Below the pieces are notes generated by a model, which was given only the letters and a program-made list of their open reading frames with translations, did no database searches and was not told the DNA's origin. From assembly GCF_009762325.1 (NCBI RefSeq), contig NZ_CP034348.1, positions 936,501-1,000,500 on the forward strand: a stretch of DNA of 64,000 bases, written 5' to 3'. Position 1 is the first letter of the stretch. Each line of letters begins with the position of its first letter. Below are positions 17,521 through 27,910 of this stretch, one piece after another. Both the position numbers and the translations under genes were made by a program. This stretch comes from Roseovarius faecimaris. GTDB taxonomy: Bacteria; Pseudomonadota; Alphaproteobacteria; Rhodobacterales; Rhodobacteraceae.

Positions 17521-18747
17521 CTATTCCGCCGCGTGCCGCACCTCCTGACGCGCAGGATAGAGATAGTCGCGTGTCAGCGGCACGGCGTCCTGTTTGGGCG
17601 TCAGCTGCATCTGAAACACGACCTGATTGGCATGGCGGAAGGTCAGCTCACAGGCCACCAGGTAATAGCGCCACATCCGGCAGAACCGCTCATCATAAAG
17701 CGCGCGGGCGGCGTCGATGTTTTCCATGAACCGCTCGTACCAGTGCCGTAGCGTCTCCGCATAATGCAGCCGCCAGACCTCTACATCGGCCGCCACCAGC
17801 CCTGAGCGTTCATAGGCTGCCGCCGTTTCCGACAGGGCAGGGGCATAGCCGCCGGGAAAGATATACTTCCTGATCCAGGGGCTTGTCGTGCCCGGCGGGA
17901 TCGAGCGCCCGATCGTATGGATCAGCGCGATCCCCTCCGGTGTCAGCCTCTCCTTCACCGTGCGGAAATATTCATCGTAATGCGGCACGCCCACATGTTC
18001 GAACATACCGACCGATACGACCCGGTCGAACTGCCCCTTCACCTTGCGGTAATCCTTCAGCTCAAAGCGCACCTTGCCGCTCAGACCCGCTGCCGCGGCC
18101 CGCTCCTCGGCCAGCTTGTGCTGTTCGGTCGAGAGCGTCACGCCCAGCACCTCCGCGCCATAGTCCTGCGCCAGCGTCAGCGCCATGCCGCCCCAGCCAC
18201 AGCCGATATCGAGCACCCGCATCCCCGGCTCGATCAGCAGCTTGCCCGCGATATGGTGCTTCTTGGCCGCCTGCGCCTCTTCCAGGCTCATCCCCGGATG
18301 GGCGAAATAGGCGCAGGAATATTGCCGGTCCGCGTCGAGAAAGAGGTCATAAAGCGCCCCTGACAAATCGTAGTGATGCGCCACATTGCTGCGCGAGCGG
18401 TTGTCGGGATTGAACTGCTGCAACCGCCGCATCGCATGGCGCATCACCTCCAGCGGGCGGCGGAACCATGGCTGGCCCTGCGCCTCTCTGTTGCGGATGG
18501 CCAAGCCGATGAACCCATGCAGATCGTCGTTTTCGATCGTGAGTTGCCCATCCATATACGCCTCGCCCACCGCCAGATCGGGCGACAGCACGATGCGCCG
18601 GGGCAGGCTTGCATCATGCAATGCAATCGCCGCCCCCGGCCCAACCCCATTCCCGTAATGCCGGGTCGTTCCATCCGGGTAGGTCACGCTCAGCGCGCCC
18701 TCCCGCATCAGATGTGACAGCAACTTGTCCAAGGCCCTGGTCCACAT
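17521..18747 (-). CDS. cfa: Cyclopropane-fatty-acyl-phospholipid synthase family protein
   Basis: A 408-residue SAM-dependent methyltransferase that should methylenate double bonds in membrane phospholipid acyl chains. An N-terminal non-catalytic domain of about 130 residues is followed by the methyltransferase core with motif I VLDIGCGWGGMALTLAQDYG and the family segments YSCAYF and SVGMFEHVG. The last includes the conserved Glu and His of the bicarbonate site. ATG 18747 is chosen over a GTG-region start at 18792 because AGGGGGG lies just upstream. Some relatives modify fatty acids differently, for example by adding a methyl branch, so the exact product is inferred. Confidence 0.85.
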   Translation of the reverse strand: MWTRALDKLLSHLMREGALSVTYPDGTTRHYGNGVGPGAAIALHDASLPRRIVLSPDLAVGEAYMDGQLTIENDDLHGFIGLAIRNREAQGQPWFRRPLEVMRHAMRRLQQFNPDNRSRSNVAHHYDLSGALYDLFLDADRQYSCAYFAHPGMSLEEAQAAKKHHIAGKLLIEPGMRVLDIGCGWGGMALTLAQDYGAEVLGVTLSTEQHKLAEERAAAAGLSGKVRFELKDYRKVKGQFDRVVSVGMFEHVGVPHYDEYFRTVKERLTPEGIALIHTIGRSIPPGTTSPWIRKYIFPGGYAPALSETAAAYERSGLVAADVEVWRLHYAETLRHWYERFMENIDAARALYDERFCRMWRYYLVACELTFRHANQVVFQMQLTPKQDAVPLTRDYLYPARQEVRHAAE

Positions 18748-19002
18748 GGCCACCCCCCCTTTTCTGATCCGCGCCCACCCGTGCGCTGTCATAAAGCGAT
18801 GTGAAACCTGCCGACATTATCCCGGTTTGTCCGGGTATCTGCTCGAACCGCCCGGATTTTTGCGCAAAATCCCACGTCTGTAAACGGTTTTGCCGGAATG
18901 AGCGGGCGCTTGCCCATCGCCGCCCCTTGACTTTGCCGCCCCGCATTGGTGTATCGGCGCGAACCAAGACCAGCGCCCGGCAGCCGGGCCAAAGGGGAAA
19001 TC

Positions 19003-20781
19003 ATGCACGCCTATCGTAGCCATACCTGCGCCGACCTGACCAAATCCAACGTGGGCGAAACCGTGCGCCTTGCGGGCTGGGTGCACCGCATCCGCGACCA
19101 TGGCGGCGTCCTGTTCATCGACCTGCGTGACCATTACGGCGTCACACAGGTGCTCTGCGACCCCGACAGCCCGGTCTTTTCCGAGGTCGAGAAGCTGCGC
19201 TCGGAATACTGCATCCGCATCGACGGCAACGTGAAGGCCCGCGACGAAAGCCTGATCAACCCCAAGATCCCCACCGGCGAGATTGAAGTCTTCATCCGCG
19301 ATCTCGAAGTGCTGGGCGGCGTGGATGGCGAGCTGCCGCTGATCGTCTTCGGCGATCAGGAATACCCCGAGGAAACCCGCCTGCGCTATCGCTATCTCGA
19401 CCTGCGCCGCGAGGCGATGCAGGCCAACATGACCCTGCGCTCGGATGTGGTGGCTTCGATGCGCCGCCGGATGTGGGATATCGGGTTCCGCGAATACCAG
19501 ACGCCGATCATCACCGCGTCCAGCCCCGAAGGCGCGCGCGACTTCCTGGTGCCCTCGCGCCTGCATCCGGGCAAGTTCTATGCGTTGCCCCAGGCCCCTC
19601 AGCAATTCAAACAGCTGATCATGGTCTCGGGCTTCGACAAATATTTCCAGATCGCGCCCTGCTTCCGCGACGAAGACCCGCGCGCTGACCGCTCTCCCAC
19701 CGATTTCTACCAGCTCGACATGGAGATGAGCTTTGTCGAGCAGCAGGACGTGTTCGACACGATCCAGCCGGTGATCTCAGGTATTTTCGAAGAGTTCGGC
19801 GGCGGCCGGAAGGTTGATGCCGACTGGCCTCAGATCTCCTTCCGCGATGCGGCCCTCTGGTACGGCACCGACAAGCCTGACCTGCGCAACCCGATCAAGA
19901 TGCAGGACGTATCGACGCATTTCCGCGGCTCGGGCTTTGCCATCTTCGCCAAGCTTCTGGAGCATGAGGGCAACGAGGTCCGCGCGATTCCGGCCCCCAC
20001 GGGCGGCAGCCGCAAATTCTGTGACCGGATGAATGCCTTCGCCCAGAAAGAGGGCCTGCCGGGGATGGGCTATATCTTCTGGCGCGATCAGGGCGAGGGG
20101 ATGGAAGCCGCCGGCCCCCTGGCCAAAAACATCGGCCCCGAACGCACCGAAGCGATCCGCCAGCAGCTTGGCCTTGACGTGGGCGATGCGGCCTTCTTCC
20201 TCGGCGGCAAGCCGCAGGCCTTTGAAAAAGTGGCCGGCAAGGCCCGCGACGTGATCGGTGAAGAGCTGGGCCTGACCGAAAAGGACCGTTTCGCCTTTGC
20301 CTGGATCGTCGATTTCCCGATGTACGAGGCGGATGAGGAAACTGGCCGCGTGGATTTCTCGCACAACCCGTTCTCGATGCCGCAAGGCGGGCTGGAGGCG
20401 CTCTCGGGCAATCCGCTCGATGTGCTCGGCTACCAGTATGACCTGAGCTGCAACGGTTATGAGCTGGTCTCCGGCGCGATCCGGAACCACAAGCTCGACA
20501 TCATGATCAAGGCGTTTGAGCTTGCGGGCTATGACGAGGCCGAGGTGCGCAAGCGCTTTGGCGGCATGGTCAACGCCTTCCAGTATGGCGCGCCGCCCCA
20601 CGGGGGCTGTGCGGCGGGCATCGACCGGATCGTGATGCTTCTGGCCGACACCGCCAATATCCGCGAGGTCATCATGTTCCCGATGAACCAGCGCGCCGAA
20701 GACCTGATGATGAACGCGCCCTCCGATCCCACCTCGGACCAGCTGATGGAGCTGGGCCTGCGCGTCATCCCGCAGGAGTAA
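19003..20781 (+). CDS. aspS: Aspartate-tRNA ligase
   Basis: Charges tRNA with aspartate, 592 residues, the full bacterial length. It has the anticodon-binding OB fold ([19 protein letters not shown]), the class II catalytic core with motif 2 [19 protein letters not shown], the bacterial GAD insertion in the middle, and motif 3 [14 protein letters not shown] near the end. The start at [12 protein letters not shown] matches the family; AAAGGGGAA precedes it. Sequence alone does not show whether it also charges tRNA-Asn. It stands alone, facing away from cfa. Confidence 0.97.
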   Translation: MHAYRSHTCADLTKSNVGETVRLAGWVHRIRDHGGVLFIDLRDHYGVTQVLCDPDSPVFSEVEKLRSEYCIRIDGNVKARDESLINPKIPTGEIEVFIRDLEVLGGVDGELPLIVFGDQEYPEETRLRYRYLDLRREAMQANMTLRSDVVASMRRRMWDIGFREYQTPIITASSPEGARDFLVPSRLHPGKFYALPQAPQQFKQLIMVSGFDKYFQIAPCFRDEDPRADRSPTDFYQLDMEMSFVEQQDVFDTIQPVISGIFEEFGGGRKVDADWPQISFRDAALWYGTDKPDLRNPIKMQDVSTHFRGSGFAIFAKLLEHEGNEVRAIPAPTGGSRKFCDRMNAFAQKEGLPGMGYIFWRDQGEGMEAAGPLAKNIGPERTEAIRQQLGLDVGDAAFFLGGKPQAFEKVAGKARDVIGEELGLTEKDRFAFAWIVDFPMYEADEETGRVDFSHNPFSMPQGGLEALSGNPLDVLGYQYDLSCNGYELVSGAIRNHKLDIMIKAFELAGYDEAEVRKRFGGMVNAFQYGAPPHGGCAAGIDRIVMLLADTANIREVIMFPMNQRAEDLMMNAPSDPTSDQLMELGLRVIPQE

Positions 20782-20842
20782 CGGCTTTTCATCCCGGCCC
20801 GCGGTGCCTATCGTGCCTTGCAGGAGTTGGGGAGCTTACGGG

Positions 20843-21574
20843 ATGACACAAGTCAGCAGGCCGGTTGGCCCGAGCGTTGGCGACTGGCGCGTGCCGCCGC
20901 TGCCCGCCGGAGAGCCGATGGAGGGGCGTTACTCCCGGCTTGAACGGCTCGACGCGGACAAACACGCGGCGCTGCTGTTCAAGGCGTTCGATGGGCATGA
21001 CTGGGTCTGGGATTACATGCCGTCCGGCCCGTTTGCCTCTTCGGCGCAGTTTCACCGCTGGATGCGCGAGGCGACAGCGGCGAACCATATTCTGTTTCAC
21101 GCCATCTATGACCGCGAGGCGCGGGCCTTTGGCGGCTTTGCCTCCTATCTGCGGATGAAGCCTGCATCGGGCTCCATCGAGGTGGGCTATATCGCCATGG
21201 CCCCGCAGCTTCAGCGCACCCGCGCCGCGACCGAGGCGATGTTCCTGATGATGGGCTGGGCTTTCGAGGCGGGCTATCGCCGGTATGAGTGGAAATGCGA
21301 CGCGCTCAACGCGCCGTCGCGCCGCGCGGCGCAACGGTTTGGCTTCAGTTACGAAGGGGTGTTCCGGCAGGCTACGGTGGTCAAGGGGCGCAACCGCGAC
21401 ACGGCCTGGTTCTCCGTCATCGACAAGGAGTGGCCCGCTCTGAAAGAGGCGTATGAGGTCTGGCTCAACCCGGCCAATTTCGACGAAAGGGGCCAGCAGC
21501 GCGAGCGGCTGAGCGACCTGACGGCGCTGGTGCGCGCGGCCCCCGACCCGAGCCTGCCGCGCGAGCGGCTATAA
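20843..21574 (+). CDS. GNAT family N-acetyltransferase
   Basis: A 243-residue acetyltransferase of the RimJ/RimL-like type. The acetyl-CoA site region is seen as IEVGYIAMAPQLQRTRAATE, followed by YEWKCDALNAPSRRAAQRFG and FSYEGVFRQATVVKGRNRDT, the typical C-terminal signature of this subgroup. A GGGGAG ribosome site lies upstream of the ATG. The substrate may be a protein N-terminus or a small amine and cannot be told from the sequence. Its stop overlaps that of the convergent response regulator gene by six bases. Confidence 0.88.
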   Translation: MTQVSRPVGPSVGDWRVPPLPAGEPMEGRYSRLERLDADKHAALLFKAFDGHDWVWDYMPSGPFASSAQFHRWMREATAANHILFHAIYDREARAFGGFASYLRMKPASGSIEVGYIAMAPQLQRTRAATEAMFLMMGWAFEAGYRRYEWKCDALNAPSRRAAQRFGFSYEGVFRQATVVKGRNRDTAWFSVIDKEWPALKEAYEVWLNPANFDERGQQRERLSDLTALVRAAPDPSLPRERL

Positions 21575-22285
21575 CGCCAGGCTTTCCTGCATCCGTTCAT
21601 GCACCATCGCCGCCACACGCGCCAATTTGGCCTGCGAGGTCGCCCCTTCGGCCCGTGCCGTTGTCAGCTCCTGCGCCGCGAGCTCCAAGGCGCGATCATC
21701 CGCCAGACGCGCCACAGAGCCCAGGAACTGCGCCACGTAATCCAGCATCGCCCCAGACTGCGGCTCATCGAGGAGTCCGGCGATATGGGACATGTCATCG
21801 CGATAGGCCAGAGGATCGGGCGACACCGTCTCGGTGTTGATCGCACAGGGCCCCTGAACCGCCTGGTCTCGTGGCAGGGCGGCCAGGATCACCTGCTGAA
21901 ATTCCCCGACCGTATCCACCGGTTTGGCCAGAAATCCGTCTGCCCTGGCGGCAATCGCACGGGTGCGCATGTGATCCTCTCCGCTGATGCCCAATATGGC
22001 CCCGACGCGCGGGCTGGACCGGTTCAGCTCATCGATCAGATCCAGTCCCGATCCGTCGGGCAGCCCCAGATCCACGATCACAACCGATGGCCGGTAGACC
22101 TGCAAATGCCGCCGCGCCGAGCGCAGGCAATCCGCCCTGCGGATCCGCGCACCGCTGCGCAGGCACATCAGCCGCATCGCTTCAGAAGCATAACGGCTGT
22201 CTTCGACCACAAGCACGGTCTTGCCCAGCAAGGGTCGCTTGGCCGAGGGCGACAGGCGGGGGGTGAGAGGGTCAAGGTCATCCAT
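21569..22285 (-). CDS. Single-domain type response regulator with alpha-helical C-terminal region
   Basis: A 238-residue protein with a receiver domain (about residues 22-145): acidic pocket Glu28-Asp29 in VVEDSRYA, phospho-acceptor Asp72 in VIVDLGLPDGSG and Lys121 in FLAKPVD. The remaining 90 residues contain no DNA-binding or enzymatic motif and look helical (MLDYVAQFLGSVARLADDRA), so it may act through protein contacts. ATG 22285 has AAGGAG at six bases; the alternative TTG at 22300 does not. No histidine kinase gene is nearby. Confidence 0.85.
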   Translation of the reverse strand: MDDLDPLTPRLSPSAKRPLLGKTVLVVEDSRYASEAMRLMCLRSGARIRRADCLRSARRHLQVYRPSVVIVDLGLPDGSGLDLIDELNRSSPRVGAILGISGEDHMRTRAIAARADGFLAKPVDTVGEFQQVILAALPRDQAVQGPCAINTETVSPDPLAYRDDMSHIAGLLDEPQSGAMLDYVAQFLGSVARLADDRALELAAQELTTARAEGATSQAKLARVAAMVHERMQESLAL

Positions 22286-22467
22286 GACAGGCTCCTTCAA
22301 CGCGGCAGATGCCCGAGCATGACCCCGACATGCCTAACAGCACGTTAATCCGCCTCGAATATCCCCGAACGGTCGGTTAAGTTTTGCACATGCGGCCCCC
22401 TGTCGCTTGTCTTGGGCGGGGGCGCGCCCCATAACGTACCCAAACAGATCTGACCAAAGGAGCTGCC

Positions 22468-22872
22468 ATGATTGGCCGTCTGAACCATGTCGCCATCGCC
22501 GTGCCTGACCTTGAGGCCGCGGCGGACCAGTATCGCACCGCGCTGGGCGCCAATGTGGGCGCACCGCAGGATGAGCCGGATCACGGCGTCACGGTGATTT
22601 TTATCGAGCTGCCCAATACCAAGATCGAACTGCTCTATCCCCTTGGAGAGGACAGCCCGATCAACGGTTTTCTGGAAAAGAACCCGTCGGGCGGCATTCA
22701 CCATGTCTGCTATGAGGTCGAGGACATCATCGCCGCGCGCGATCACCTGAAAGAAACCGGCGCCCGGGTGCTGGGCTCGGGCGAGCCCAAGATAGGTGCG
22801 CATGGCAAGCCGGTCCTGTTCCTGCATCCCAAGGATTTCAACGGCTGCCTCGTGGAACTGGAGCAGGTCTGA
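22468..22872 (+). CDS. mce: Methylmalonyl-CoA epimerase
   Basis: Interconverts (R)- and (S)-methylmalonyl-CoA in propionyl-CoA metabolism and, in many alphaproteobacteria, the ethylmalonyl-CoA pathway. The 134-residue protein is a vicinal-oxygen-chelate fold with the family N-terminus IGRLNHVAIAVPDLEAAADQ, the metal-binding stretch GGIHHVCYEVEDI, and the end HPKDFNGCLVELEQV. The start has AAAGGAG. Its stop codon shares a base with the start of the DUF1467 gene, so the two are translationally coupled. Confidence 0.95.
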   Translation: MIGRLNHVAIAVPDLEAAADQYRTALGANVGAPQDEPDHGVTVIFIELPNTKIELLYPLGEDSPINGFLEKNPSGGIHHVCYEVEDIIAARDHLKETGARVLGSGEPKIGAHGKPVLFLHPKDFNGCLVELEQV

Positions 22873-23150
22873 TGGGACCGGTCTCTGGCCTTGTGCTTTA
22901 TCTTGTCGTCTGGTTCATGACGTTCTTCTGCGTGCTGCCGATACGTATCACCACCCAGGGTGAGGCAGGCACCACCGTGGACGGCACCCATCACGGCAGC
23001 CCCGAACGGCACCATCTGAAGAAAAAGGCGTGGATTACCACGGGCATCGCCTTCGTCATCTGGGCGATCCTGGCCTATATCATCCTCACAGGGACGATCA
23101 CCGTGCGCGATATCGACATGTTCGGCACAATGAGCGGGGCACGGAATTAG
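22872..23150 (+). CDS. DUF1467 family membrane protein
   Basis: A 92-residue inner-membrane protein with two hydrophobic segments (about 5-24 and 55-75) separated by a polar loop rich in His and Gly (GTTVDGTHHGSPERHH). The segment VVWFMTFFCVLPIRITTQGE is the hallmark of DUF1467, a family found after mce in many Rhodobacterales. The role is unknown. It overlaps mce by one base. The gap after it is filled almost entirely by a REP-like doublet. Confidence 0.9.
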   Translation: MGPVSGLVLYLVVWFMTFFCVLPIRITTQGEAGTTVDGTHHGSPERHHLKKKAWITTGIAFVIWAILAYIILTGTITVRDIDMFGTMSGARN

Positions 23151-23153
23151 AAT

Positions 23154-23220
23154 GTAGGGTGCGTGCTTGCACGCACCATGGCGCCCCGCAAGGAGGGGTG
23201 CGTGAGATCACGCACCCTAC
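23154..23220. repeat. REP-like inverted doublet between DUF1467 gene and valS
   Basis: Two 24-bp REP-like copies face outward, GTAG heads at the two ends (23154-23177 and 23197-23220), with 19 unique bases between them. Both stems are GGTGCGTG with CACGCACC; loops are CTTG and, on the reverse strand, ATCT. The doublet begins three bases after one stop codon and ends three bases before the other, filling the 73-base gap of two convergent genes. Confidence 0.85.
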
Positions 23221-23223
23221 ACC

Positions 23224-26200
23224 TTACCCCAATTCTTGCAGACGGGTGAGGGCCGCGCGCAGCTTCTCGGCCTCTTCTTCCCGCAAGCTGAGGTTTTCGC
23301 GGGCCTCCTCGACCACCTCTTCGGGGGCGCTCTCGACGAATTTCGGGTTGCCCAAACGCCCCTTCAGCCCGCCGATTTCCTTCTCCAGCTTGCCAAGCGC
23401 CTTCTCCAGCCGCGCCTTTTCTTCCGCGACATCAATCACATCCGCCACGGGCAGGCCAAAGCTCGCCCCCTCGGCCGGCACGGTGATACAGCCCTTGGGG
23501 AAGCTTGCCGCTTCCGAGATATCCTCGACCCGTGCCAGCCGCTTGATCATCACCTGGTTGTTCTCCCAGGCCGCGCGCGCCGCCGCGTCCCACTCGGTGA
23601 CCACCAGCGGCACGTAAAGCCCAACCGGCACATGCACCTGCGCGCGCGCCGACCGGATGCCGTCGATGAGATCAATGACCCAATTCATCTCGCGGTCCGC
23701 CGCCTCGTCCACCAGTTCCGCGCCATAGTCGGGCCAGTCACCATGCACCAGCATCTTGTCGCGGGTGCCCAGCGTGCCCCAAAGCTCCTCGGTGACAAAC
23801 GGCATGATCGGGTGCAGCAGGGTGAGACATTGGTCGATCACCCAGGACATGGTGTCTTGTGTCTCGGACTTGGTGACCTCGTCGCCATCCAGCAGAAGCG
23901 GCTTGGAAAACTCGACATACCAGTCACAGACCTTGCCCCAGACAAAGGCATAAAGCGCGTTGGCCGCATCGTTGAAGCGATATTGCTCAAGGGCTGCATC
24001 CACCGCCTCGCGCACCTTGGCGGTCTCGCCGATGATCCACTTGTTCACGGTCGCTCTGGGCGCGGGAAGATTTTTCGCCGAAAAATCTCGGCCCACCGCG
24101 CCGTTCATCTCGGCAAATCGTGCGGCGTTCCAGAGCTTCGTGCCAAAATTCCGATAGCCTGCAATGCGCTGCGTCGAAAGCTTCAGATCCCGGCCCATCG
24201 CCGCCATCGCCGTCAGGGTAAAGCGCACCGCATCCGCGCCGTATTCGTCGATCAGTTCCAGCGGGTCCAGAACATTGCCCAAGGATTTCGACATCTTCTT
24301 GCCCTTCTCGTCGCGGACGAGGGCGTGGACATAGACATCCGAAAACGGCTTTTCGCCCACAACGGCGTATTGCATCATCATCATCCGGGCCACCCAGAAA
24401 AAGATGATGTCAAATCCGGTGATCAGAACGGAGGTTGGGAAGTAGCGCTTCAGTTCTTCGGTCTCCTCCGGCCAGCCCAGCGTGCCGATGGGCCAGAGAC
24501 CCGAGGAGAACCAGGTGTCAAGGACGTCGGGGTCGCGCCACACGGGATAGATCAGATGTGTCGGGTCCTGGCTTGCGGTGTAGTCCGCCAGTGAGGCCGC
24601 CAGCTTGTGCAGCGCATCCTCACGGCTTTCAGCCCCAACCACGCGCATCGCCTGCAAAGGCACAGGCAAGGTGGCCAGATCATCGTGATAGGCCTTCGCA
24701 ATCGTTTCGAAATCCGGCCCGCATTCCATCAGATGGGTCACATGGCCCTCGTTCAGACCGCGCAGCATCTCGACAAGGTCGATCACCCCGTCGCCTTCGT
24801 CATCGCGGAAGTCATCCGAATTCAGGTCGAACCCATACCAAACCGGGATCTGATGCCCCCACCAGAGCTGGCGTGAAATGCACCACGGCTCGATATTCTC
24901 CAGCCAGTGGAAATAGACCTTCCGGTCCGCCTCCGGCATGATCCGCACGTCACCCTGCTTGACCGCATCTATCGCGGGGGCAACGATCTTGGCGGTGTCG
25001 ACGAACCACTGATCCGTCAGCATCGGCTCGATGACCACTTTCGAGCGGTCGCCAAAGGGCTGCATGATCGGTTTCGATTCCACGTAAGGCACCAGGGCGG
25101 GGGCCTCTTCGGGCTCTTGCGTGCCCGCCTCGGCAGGCACCATCACCGCCAGCCCTTCTTCGGTGATCTGCTCAACCACCCGCTTACGTGCCTCGAACCG
25201 GTCCAGCCCGCGCAGATCGTCCGGCACAAGGTTGATCGTATCCGCCTCGGCCTCGCTCAGCTCCCGTTCGCCGTTGGCCACGGCCATCGCCACCTCGGCC
25301 ATCTGGGCATAGGGCGCGCCATCGGCACGCATCGCGCCTTTCGTGTCCATCAGCCGGTACATCGGAATGCCGCCGCGCTTGGCGACCTCATAGTCGTTGA
25401 AGTCATGCGCGCCGGTGATCTTCACCGCGCCCGAGCCGAAATCCGGGTCAGGATACTCATCGGTGATGATCGGGATCAACCGGCGATGCTCTTTCGGGCC
25501 CACCGGAATTTCACAGAGTTTCCCGACGATTGGCGCGTAACGCTCATCTGATGGATGAACCGCAACGGCCCCGTCGCCCAGCATCGTTTCAGGCCGTGTC
25601 GTGGCGATGGAGATGTAATCGCGCTCTTCGCGCAGGGTGACATTCCCGTCCTCGTCCTTTTCGACATATTCATACGTGGCCCCACCGGCGAGCGGATATT
25701 TGAAGTGCCACATATGCCCCGCCACCTCGATATTCTCGACCTCCAGGTCGGAAATCGCGGTTTCGAAATGCGGGTCCCAGTTGACCAGGCGTTTTCCCCG
25801 GTAAATCAGGCCCTTCTGGTGCATATCTACGAAAACCTTGATGACGGCATCGTGGAAATTGCCCTCTTCGCCTTCGGGGGCCGAAGGGGCGCCCGACATG
25901 GTGAAGGCTTCGCGCGACCAGTCACAAGACGCACCTAGACGCTTGAGTTGTCCTATGATTGTGCCCCGCGATTTGATCTTTTGCTGCCAAACGCGTTTTT
26001 CAAATGCCTCACGGCCCATCTCGGTGCGGCTCGGCTCACCATTGGCGGCCATGTCGCGCTCGGTCACCATCTGGGTGGCGATCCCCGCATGATCCGTGCC
26101 CGGCTGCCAGAGCGTGTCATCCCCGCGCATCCGGTGCCAGCGGATCAGGATATCCTGCAACGTGTTGTTGAACGCATGGCCCATATGCAGGCTGCCCGTC

Positions 26201-26343
26201 ACGTTGGGCGGCGGGATCATGATGGAAAACGCCGATGCCCCGGGCCGGGCATTGGCGCCTGCCTTGAAACATCCTGCCGCTTCCCACGCCTCGTAAAGCC
26301 GTTTCTCGGCCGTGGCGGCATCAAAGGTCTTTTCCATCGCCAT
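23224..26343 (-). CDS. valS: Valine-tRNA ligase
   Basis: Charges tRNA with valine, 1039 residues, longer than the E. coli enzyme (951). Class I signatures are present: [15 protein letters not shown] at 44-58, and KKMSKSLGN before the anticodon-binding domain. A CP1 editing domain lies between them and the C-terminal coiled-coil arm is clear in the last 70 residues ([20 protein letters not shown]). The ATG at 26343 has AAGGA nine bases upstream. Gene ends converge with DUF1467 across a REP-like doublet. Confidence 0.97.
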   Translation of the reverse strand: MAMEKTFDAATAEKRLYEAWEAAGCFKAGANARPGASAFSIMIPPPNVTGSLHMGHAFNNTLQDILIRWHRMRGDDTLWQPGTDHAGIATQMVTERDMAANGEPSRTEMGREAFEKRVWQQKIKSRGTIIGQLKRLGASCDWSREAFTMSGAPSAPEGEEGNFHDAVIKVFVDMHQKGLIYRGKRLVNWDPHFETAISDLEVENIEVAGHMWHFKYPLAGGATYEYVEKDEDGNVTLREERDYISIATTRPETMLGDGAVAVHPSDERYAPIVGKLCEIPVGPKEHRRLIPIITDEYPDPDFGSGAVKITGAHDFNDYEVAKRGGIPMYRLMDTKGAMRADGAPYAQMAEVAMAVANGERELSEAEADTINLVPDDLRGLDRFEARKRVVEQITEEGLAVMVPAEAGTQEPEEAPALVPYVESKPIMQPFGDRSKVVIEPMLTDQWFVDTAKIVAPAIDAVKQGDVRIMPEADRKVYFHWLENIEPWCISRQLWWGHQIPVWYGFDLNSDDFRDDEGDGVIDLVEMLRGLNEGHVTHLMECGPDFETIAKAYHDDLATLPVPLQAMRVVGAESREDALHKLAASLADYTASQDPTHLIYPVWRDPDVLDTWFSSGLWPIGTLGWPEETEELKRYFPTSVLITGFDIIFFWVARMMMMQYAVVGEKPFSDVYVHALVRDEKGKKMSKSLGNVLDPLELIDEYGADAVRFTLTAMAAMGRDLKLSTQRIAGYRNFGTKLWNAARFAEMNGAVGRDFSAKNLPAPRATVNKWIIGETAKVREAVDAALEQYRFNDAANALYAFVWGKVCDWYVEFSKPLLLDGDEVTKSETQDTMSWVIDQCLTLLHPIMPFVTEELWGTLGTRDKMLVHGDWPDYGAELVDEAADREMNWVIDLIDGIRSARAQVHVPVGLYVPLVVTEWDAAARAAWENNQVMIKRLARVEDISEAASFPKGCITVPAEGASFGLPVADVIDVAEEKARLEKALGKLEKEIGGLKGRLGNPKFVESAPEEVVEEARENLSLREEEAEKLRAALTRLQELG

Positions 26344-26456
26344 GATCGTGCATCCTTACGCGTCTTTATCCGTCGCCGCCCCGTCTACCCAATCTCCGGG
26401 CCAAGGGGAAGCGCGAAGGCTTGCCTCGCGCGCCCAATCACCGCAGTCTGGACATC

Positions 26457-27194
26457 ATGACCGAGATACCCGTGCCCCCGCCCTCGCTTTTCCGCCTGTT
26501 CAACCGGATGGGCGGGTGGATCGTGCTGCTGATCGGCGTGTTCCTCCTGGTGCTGACCCTGATCAGCCAGCTGGCCTTCAACATGGCCGCCCGGTTCGAG
26601 GAAGAGGGCCGCGCGGCCACCGCCACGGTGCGCGAACGCTACACCACCACCGGCCGCGATTCCGACGGCAACACCACCACAAGTTATTGGCTGACCTTCG
26701 ATTTCATGACCCAGCGCAAGGAAGAGATCTCTCTGACCGAGACCGTGGGCTCGTCGCTCTATAACAGGGTGCAGGTCGGGGACAGCTTCGATTTGCTCTA
26801 CCTCGCCAGTGAGCCCAGAAAGGTCGAAACCACCCCCGGAAGCAACCGCACGGCCACACGGGTCACCCGGATCATCGCGCTTGTGCTTGGCCTGATTTGG
26901 CTTCTTGGCTTGTGGAAAGTGGGCAACTGGGCCGTCGGCGCCGTCCGCGCGCGGCGATATGGCACGCGGGTTTCGGCAAAGGTGCTTGAGATCGAACGCT
27001 CGGCGGTGCGCGTCAACAACCAACCGCGATATCGCCTTGTCTGGAGAGAGACCGGCGGCCGCCGCGGCAAGAGCCTGCTGCGCAAAAAGGGGGATCTGTC
27101 AGGTCTCGCGCCCGGCGACGAGATCGAGGTCTTCCAGGGCATCAAATACAGCTGGTGGATCGGCGATGTCGGTGAGGCGCCGGACAGACAGTAA
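26457..27194 (+). CDS. DUF3592-like membrane protein
   Basis: A 245-residue protein with two membrane segments (about 18-42 and 138-162) and two soluble beta-rich parts. Each soluble part begins with a stretch of the DUF3592 kind, such as ATATVRERYTTTGRDSDGNT and later ARRYGTRVSAKVLEIERSAV. The first repeats the pattern of a modifiable extracytoplasmic beta domain; the second follows helix 2. The ATG at 26457 is the first good start; an in-frame TTG at 26421 would add 12 residues without a ribosome site. Function unknown. It is divergent from valS. Confidence 0.7.
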   Translation: MTEIPVPPPSLFRLFNRMGGWIVLLIGVFLLVLTLISQLAFNMAARFEEEGRAATATVRERYTTTGRDSDGNTTTSYWLTFDFMTQRKEEISLTETVGSSLYNRVQVGDSFDLLYLASEPRKVETTPGSNRTATRVTRIIALVLGLIWLLGLWKVGNWAVGAVRARRYGTRVSAKVLEIERSAVRVNNQPRYRLVWRETGGRRGKSLLRKKGDLSGLAPGDEIEVFQGIKYSWWIGDVGEAPDRQ

Positions 27195-27250
27195 AGACTT
27201 GTCGCGAAGCTGAAATCCGCGCGACCCGAATCGGGTCCGGGGCCACGCGG

Positions 27251-27287
27251 CAGGTGTGGACATCCCGGGACGGGCCCGGGACACCTG
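27251..27287. other. Bulged inverted repeat between convergent genes
   Basis: CAGGTGT (27251-27257) pairs with ACACCTG (27281-27287), and inner CCCGGG blocks (27264-27269 and 27275-27280) pair with each other, with a six-base bulge on the left arm. No T-run follows on either side. It overlaps the gap that separates the DUF3592-like gene and the HD-domain gene. Confidence 0.4.
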
Positions 27288-27289
27288 GC

Positions 27290-27910
27290 TCAGCTGCGCT
27301 GTGCCGCCACCTCGGCATCCACCAGCGGCTCGCGCTCGCCGGCCCGGATCACGCTTGGGTCATAAGGCTCGCGGGCGAACACCTCCTCGACCATCGGCGC
27401 AAAGAACTCCAGCGGCAGATCGTCATAGTCGGGGTCAAAGCTCGCCTGATCCCAGCGTTCGCAAAACTCGGCGCAGTCCTCGAAATACTTGTGCCCCGCA
27501 TGCCGCTCCCGCTTGTTCTGGTCGAACCCGTCCAGATGATGCCCATAATACAACATCTGGAAATCGCCATGGGTTGCCACGCACCAGGTGCATTGCTCGC
27601 GTACGAAGGGTTTGAGGATCGTGGCGGCGTATTCGTCGTGGTTATAGGGTGCATAGATATCGCCGATATCGTGCAGCAGCGCTGAGACGACCCAGTCGAT
27701 ATCCGCGCCATCCCGCCAGGCCCGCGTGGCCGACTGCACCGAATGGCCCAGCCGGGTGATCTGATAGCCGCTGAGGCTCTCATCCAACTCCACCAGTGCC
27801 TTCAGAAGCCGCCTTGCGGTGTGTTTGGTGTGATCGATCTCATGCGCCGTGAGGAACTCGTAATCCTCCTTGGTGCCGTCTTTCATCTGGGTGAAGCTGA
27901 CCTTGTCCAT
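27290..27910 (-). CDS. HD-domain oxygenase-like protein of the PhnZ superfamily
   Basis: A 206-residue protein with the metal ligands of PhnZ-type mixed-valence diiron oxygenases: His56 (GHSVQSA), His80-Asp81 (ALLHDIGD), His91 (YNHDEYA), His114 (ATHGDFQ) and Asp154 (RWDQASFD). PhnZ cleaves a C-P bond with O2 after a first hydroxylation by the dioxygenase PhnY. Here the gene directly follows a PhyH dioxygenase gene (PhnY belongs to the same superfamily), sharing one base, so a two-step oxidative cleavage is likely. The residue after HDxG is Asp rather than the His of PhnZ, so the substrate may not be 2-aminoethylphosphonate. A plain phosphohydrolase is the alternative. Confidence 0.75.
   Translation of the reverse strand: MDKVSFTQMKDGTKEDYEFLTAHEIDHTKHTARRLLKALVELDESLSGYQITRLGHSVQSATRAWRDGADIDWVVSALLHDIGDIYAPYNHDEYAATILKPFVREQCTWCVATHGDFQMLYYGHHLDGFDQNKRERHAGHKYFEDCAEFCERWDQASFDPDYDDLPLEFFAPMVEEVFAREPYDPSVIRAGEREPLVDAEVAAQRS

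Noticed and set aside
17521..18747. Mobile element or phage around cfa
   Set aside because: No integrase, transposase, inverted terminal repeats or tRNA attachment site are visible; base composition matches the flanks.
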